Positions 5,851 through 9,220 of a DNA stretch of 9,220 bases are shown here, in pieces (position 1 is the stretch's first letter; the number at the start of each line of letters is the position of its first letter). The stretch is taken from positions 1 through 9,220 of the forward strand of contig JAEWCT010000182.1 of the NCBI GenBank assembly GCA_023390485.1, in the 5' to 3' direction. The DNA comes from Pseudomonadota bacterium (GTDB taxonomy: Bacteria > Pseudomonadota > Alphaproteobacteria > Rhizobiales > Hyphomicrobiaceae). The notes below the pieces were generated by a model that was not told the origin of the DNA, did not search any database, and saw nothing but the letters and a program-made list of their open reading frames with translations. The position numbers and the translations under genes were made by a program.

Positions 5851-7143
5851 TTAGCTGCTGCCGATGCGCTCTATCTCCGCCCCGCAGGCACCGAGCTTTC
5901 GTTCGAGCTGCTCGAAACCTCTGTCGAGATGGTAAACCCGGTTTATGGTCGTCTCGCCCTCTCCGGCAAGGCCGGCAATGACCAGCGAAACCGACGCCCT
6001 GAGATCGGTCGCCATGACCGGTGCCCCCTTCAGCGTCTTCACGCCCTTGATCGTCGCCGTATCGCCGTGGAGCTGAATGTCGGCGCCGAGACGGGCCAAC
6101 TCCTGCACATGCATGAAACGGTTTTCGAAAATCGTCTCGCGAATGACGCTGGTGCCCGACGCGCGCGTCAAAAGCGCCATGAGTTGTGCCTGCAGGTCTG
6201 TCGGGAAACCGGGGAAAGGCTCGGTCTCGACCGATACCGGAGCAATACCGCCGCCGTTCCTGAGAACCCGGACGCCCGTTTCTGTCTCTCGGATCGAGGT
6301 TCCGGTGCTCGCGAGAACCTCGAGCGCCGTCTTGAGATCATGAAGGCGCGCGCCATCGAGCGTTACGTCGCCGCCCGTCGCGGCAACCGCCATCGCATAT
6401 GTGCCGGTTTCGATACGATCGGGCAGCACCGTGTGCACCGCGCCTTCGAGGCGGTCGCGCCCCTGGATCCGGAGGGTCGACGTGCCGATTCCTTCCACCG
6501 TCGCGCCCATCTTGCTGAGGCAGAGCGCGACGTCGCCGATTTCGGGCTCGCGCGCCGCGTTCTCGATAACGGTTTCGCCCTTGGCCAGCGCCGCAGCTAA
6601 GAGAACGTTGTGCGTGGCCCCGACCGACACTTTCGGGAACACGATGCGCGCGCCGTGCAGTCCCTTTGGTGCCCGCGCGATGACATAACCGGCGTCGATA
6701 TCGATTTCCGCGCCGAGCGCCTTCAGTCCCATCAGATGCAAATCGACGGGCCGCGTGCCGATCGCGCAACCGCCCGGCAGCGACACCTTCGCTTCATGCA
6801 TGCGCGCGACAAGCGGTCCAAGCACCCAGAAGCTCGCCCGCATCCGCGAAACCATCTCGTAGGGCGCCGTCGTATCGACGATATCGCGCGCCGTGAGATG
6901 GATGGTATCGCCGAGATGGCTGGTGGGGCCGGGCCTCTTCCCGTCAACCGCGAGATCGACCCCATGATTGCGCAGAATGCGCACCAGGAGATTGACGTCC
7001 GCCAGATTGGGGACGTTCTTGAGCGTCAGGCGGTCTTCGGTCAGAAGGCTCGCGATCAGCAGCGGCAATGCCGCGTTCTTGGCCCCTGAAATCGGAATTG
7101 TACCGCGTAGCGGTTTGCCGCCGACGATTTTGATCCGATCCAT
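5851..7143 (-). CDS. murA: UDP-N-acetylglucosamine 1-carboxyvinyltransferase
   Basis: MurA transfers enolpyruvate from PEP to UDP-GlcNAc, the first committed step of peptidoglycan synthesis in the cytosol, and is the fosfomycin target. The 430-residue protein shows Lys22-Asn23 in [11 protein letters not shown], the catalytic loop [15 protein letters not shown] with Cys126 (E. coli Cys115) and Arg131 (E. coli Arg120), and Asp316 in [10 protein letters not shown] (E. coli Asp305). [20 protein letters not shown] is the normal family C-terminus. Cys rather than Asp in the loop predicts fosfomycin sensitivity at the enzyme level. The ATG at 7143 has an AGG 5 bp upstream. A promoter-like pair (7211-7238) and a hairpin (7169-7193) lie in its leader. 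It is probably the first gene of the murA-DUF2948-hisD-UPF0262 run. Confidence 0.98.
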   Translation of the reverse strand: MDRIKIVGGKPLRGTIPISGAKNAALPLLIASLLTEDRLTLKNVPNLADVNLLVRILRNHGVDLAVDGKRPGPTSHLGDTIHLTARDIVDTTAPYEMVSRMRASFWVLGPLVARMHEAKVSLPGGCAIGTRPVDLHLMGLKALGAEIDIDAGYVIARAPKGLHGARIVFPKVSVGATHNVLLAAALAKGETVIENAAREPEIGDVALCLSKMGATVEGIGTSTLRIQGRDRLEGAVHTVLPDRIETGTYAMAVAATGGDVTLDGARLHDLKTALEVLASTGTSIRETETGVRVLRNGGGIAPVSVETEPFPGFPTDLQAQLMALLTRASGTSVIRETIFENRFMHVQELARLGADIQLHGDTATIKGVKTLKGAPVMATDLRASVSLVIAGLAGEGETTINRVYHLDRGFEQLERKLGACGAEIERIGSS

Positions 7144-7168
7144 GTAAGCCTATTGTCTCCGGATGATG

Positions 7169-7193
7169 AAAACGGAAGCGAATCTCGTTCCCG
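7169..7193 (-). terminator. weak terminator-like hairpin in the murA leader
   Basis: On the minus-strand RNA, arms at 7185-7193 and 7173-7181 pair over nine positions, with one G-U pair, one C/A mismatch and a 3-nt loop, followed by four U residues (7169-7172). It may end the transcript of the 60-residue protein upstream. Because it lies downstream of the likely murA promoter, it could also act on the murA leader. The stem is imperfect and the U-run short. Confidence 0.27.
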
Positions 7194-7210
7194 CTTTGAG
7201 CAGAGGGGTG

Positions 7211-7238
7211 ATTAAAGGCTGCCCGCCCTCATCGGCAA
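7211..7238 (-). promoter_or_regulatory. murA: probable promoter of murA
   Basis: On the minus strand TTGCCG (7233-7238, four of six matches to TTGACA) is separated by 16 bp from TTTAAT (7211-7216, five of six matches to TATAAT). The predicted start near 7204 gives a leader of about 60 nt to the murA ATG. It sits in the 117-bp gap between the small upstream gene and murA. Confidence 0.4.
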
Positions 7239-7260
7239 GCGGCTTTTACGACAGGGGAGA

Positions 7261-7443
7261 TTAGGGCTCGTTCTTGTCCGGAGGAGGATCGCCGCCCTCC
7301 CCGCCTTGGCGCCGGGCCGCGGCCTTGCGCCGCTTCAAGTTTGCCCTGAGCTCTTCTGCGAGCCGGTCCTGACGCGTGAGCTTGCTGGCGCCTTTCCCGG
7401 TAGCCGCATTTCCTGGGCGCTTTGGCTGGAAATTGCCCGTCAT
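7261..7443 (-). CDS. small basic conserved protein, function unknown
   Basis: This is a 60-residue, strongly basic protein with no signal peptide or membrane segment. The centre, LTRQDRLAEELRANLKRRKA (about 21-40), is predicted to be a charged amphipathic helix. The flanks are low-complexity: a Gly/Lys/Gln-rich start and a Gly/Pro/Asp-rich end. I recall similar short proteins with an ELR-NLKRRKAQ-type core in Rhizobiales genomes, often near murA, but no function is known to me. The core looks conserved while the ends look variable, which supports a real gene. An AGG lies 3 bp, and a GAAGGG about 15 bp, before ATG 7443. A TAAAAT -10-like box lies at 7483-7488, and the perfect hairpin GCCGTC-CCC-GACGGC (7493-7507) overlaps where a spacer would be. 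It reads toward murA, 117 bp away. Confidence 0.7.
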   Translation of the reverse strand: MTGNFQPKRPGNAATGKGASKLTRQDRLAEELRANLKRRKAAARRQGGEGGDPPPDKNEP

Positions 7444-7629
7444 GACCTGTCTTTCGCCCTTCAGAATGCGTCACCGGCTTCAATTTTAGCGTGCCGTCCC
7501 CGACGGCTGACAGCTTGGCTTTCCGTCTTGCTCGCCGTCAAGCCTTGTGGCAGTGTCCGCCCGCCCGAAGCAGGAGCGTACTGACGTGACGCCCCTTGCA
7601 TGTCCGATTCTTCGAGGCATCCGCCTTCA

Positions 7630-7704
<75 letters not shown>

Positions 7705-7798
7705 TCAATTTCCCTTTTAAAATCAATACGCACAAATCCAGAGATTCGGCTCATTCATGGTGCCTAGCCCTCAATGCTCCATGCTCGCCGGATCATTG

Positions 7799-9220
7799 CT
7801 ATTGCTCTGGCATCCCCGCGACGCGCAATCCTTCCGAGAAGATAGCGAAGTCTTCCTGGCGGCGAATGGGTAGCCAGTCCCTGAGATTCGAAATGCGGAT
7901 CGAGGGATCGAGCTTGCGAAGCTGAGCCATTGCCTGTTGGGCTTCGATGAGACGCCCGGAAAGCGCGCGGGTTGCCGCGATGAGCCCAACCACCATGAGA
8001 AAGCTCGGCAAGTTCCTGTAAGACAATTCCGCCCAATGAGATGCGGCCTCGATGCGCCCCGCAAAGAGATGCGCCATTCCGATACCGGCCTGCATGCGAT
8101 AGAGTTCGGGATCCAGCGGATTGAGCCGCATGGCACGTTCGAAATGCGCTATGGCGCTCTCACTCTCGCCATGCCACGTCCTGAGGAAGCCCCCGAGAAA
8201 CCACGCAGACGCAAGATTGGGATTGAGAAAGACCGCACGGTCGAGAAGGGCAATCCCCGCGTCGAGATCGCCCGCAAGATGTGCAAGAGCATGCGCACCG
8301 CGTGTGAGTGCTACAGCGTCGTCGCGTCCCAATTCGACAGCGCGACGTGCCAGCCGCGCACCCTCCTCAGTCTCCGCGTCGCGATCGGCACACCAGCCAT
8401 TGACCCTGCGCCAGAAGTAGCACCAGCCCGCCATGGCGTGGGCGGCAGCATAATCGGGGTCGAGTTCGATGGCTTTTTTGAAAAGCGGTAGCGCCTGCTC
8501 AATCGACTCGCGCGTCCCCCGATGCACATGGGCGACGCCGCGCAAGTAGAAGTCGTAGGCATTGAGGCTTGCGGTCGGCTTGCGCTTTGCGCGTTCGATC
8601 TCGGCGAGTTCGACGCGCGGGGCAATCGCTCCGGCAACCCCCGTCGCAATGCGATCCTGAAGCTCGAATATGTCATCGAGCGTTCCTTCAAAACGTTCTG
8701 CCCAGAGCTGAGCACCGGTCGTTGCGTCAATGAGCTGGCCGGTGATGCGAACCCGGCCAGCCGCCTTACGCATGCTGCCTTCCAGCACATAACCGACGCC
8801 GAGTTCCCGTCCGACCTGCTTTATGTCGAAGGCGCAGTCGCGATAAGTGAAGCTCGAGTTTCGGGCGATGACGAACAGCCAGCGCACACGCGACAGCGCT
8901 GTGATGATTTCCTCCACGACGCCGTCCGCGAAATACGCCTGCTCCGGGTCGCCACACAAGCTGTGAAAGGGCAGAACTGCGATCGAGGGCTTGACCGGAG
9001 GAGTACTCTCGGGGAGCGCAAGATCGGTGGGTGAATCCGAGTGAAGCGTTGAGGCACCGTTTGCGGCATTCGCTTCTTTCACATCGCCGATGAAGCGAAA
9101 TCCCTTGCGCGGGACCGTCCTGACCAGTTGCTGCGCGTCTCCCGTATCGCCAATCGCTCTGCGCACGGCGTTGATATGACTGGTGACCGTCGATTCCGAA
9201 ACAATGCGCCCATCCCAGAC
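7799..9220 (-). CDS. winged-helix / TolB-like / TPR regulator (5' end outside window)
   Basis: The frame is open to the window edge, so the N-terminus is missing; 473 residues are visible (residue 1 at 9220). Residues 1-47 are the C-terminal half of an OmpR/CadC-type winged helix: DGRIVSESTVTSHINAVRRA is the recognition helix region and LVRTVPRKGFRFIGDV the wing. After a low-complexity linker, residues about 78-210 resemble the TolB-like domain of cyclase/TPR regulators (SIAVLPF, YFADGVVEEIITALSR, YVLEGSMRK, LWAERFEG). From about 220, TPR-like repeats follow, with LFKKAIELDPDYAAAHAMAG, then AVFLNPNLASAWFLGG, then HFERAMRLNPLDPELYRMQA. No transmembrane helix separates the domains, unlike E. 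coli CadC, so it should be cytosolic. About 55-60 residues are probably missing. A GTG at 9166 would cut through the winged helix and is not the start. Target genes and signal are unknown. Confidence 0.88.
   Translation of the reverse strand, partial: VWDGRIVSESTVTSHINAVRRAIGDTGDAQQLVRTVPRKGFRFIGDVKEANAANGASTLHSDSPTDLALPESTPPVKPSIAVLPFHSLCGDPEQAYFADGVVEEIITALSRVRWLFVIARNSSFTYRDCAFDIKQVGRELGVGYVLEGSMRKAAGRVRITGQLIDATTGAQLWAERFEGTLDDIFELQDRIATGVAGAIAPRVELAEIERAKRKPTASLNAYDFYLRGVAHVHRGTRESIEQALPLFKKAIELDPDYAAAHAMAGWCYFWRRVNGWCADRDAETEEGARLARRAVELGRDDAVALTRGAHALAHLAGDLDAGIALLDRAVFLNPNLASAWFLGGFLRTWHGESESAIAHFERAMRLNPLDPELYRMQAGIGMAHLFAGRIEAASHWAELSYRNLPSFLMVVGLIAATRALSGRLIEAQQAMAQLRKLDPSIRISNLRDWLPIRRQEDFAIFSEGLRVAGMPEQ

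Overview
The window looks like chromosomal DNA from an alphaproteobacterium, most likely of the order Hyphomicrobiales (Rhizobiales). This rests on high GC, on UPF0262 and DUF2948 proteins (families I know mainly from Alphaproteobacteria), and on the gene order murA - DUF2948 - hisD - UPF0262 ... maf - yacG, which is typical of that class. Species cannot be fixed from the sequence alone.

Layout from left to right. tRNA-Phe(GAA) (127-202, minus) has a plausible promoter just upstream. Next come yacG and maf, both minus, tightly spaced and presumably co-transcribed toward the tRNA. A 160-bp divergent intergenic region (1258-1417) separates maf from a plus-strand pair: a Crp/Fnr-family regulator (1418-2131) and, 32 bp later, a six-transmembrane class III adenylate cyclase (2164-3492). 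The cyclase runs tail-to-tail into UPF0262, with the two coding ends overlapping by 35 bp. The minus-strand genes UPF0262, hisD, DUF2948 and murA follow, with hisD-UPF0262 very tightly spaced. Upstream of murA are a probable sigma70-type promoter, a weak terminator-like hairpin and a 60-residue basic small protein (7261-7443, minus). Then comes tRNA-Thr(GGT) (7630-7704, plus). The right end holds a long minus-strand regulator, cut by the window edge, with a winged-helix DNA-binding domain, a TolB-like domain and TPR repeats.

How the genes fit together. Most genes are housekeeping: peptidoglycan precursor synthesis (MurA), the last steps of histidine synthesis (HisD), nucleotide sanitation (Maf), gyrase inhibition (YacG) and two tRNAs. 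The unusual part is the plus-strand regulator/cyclase pair. It sits where many alphaproteobacteria carry a low-molecular-weight phosphatase gene and infA between UPF0262 and maf. The pair has the makings of a self-contained cyclic-nucleotide circuit: a membrane cyclase with all catalytic residues and a cytosolic cNMP-domain regulator. However, the regulator departs from E. coli CRP at both the base-contact and DNA-contact positions, so its ligand and operator cannot be assumed. I saw no insertion sequence, CRISPR array, phage gene or toxin-antitoxin pair. No gene-free stretch exceeds 300 bp.
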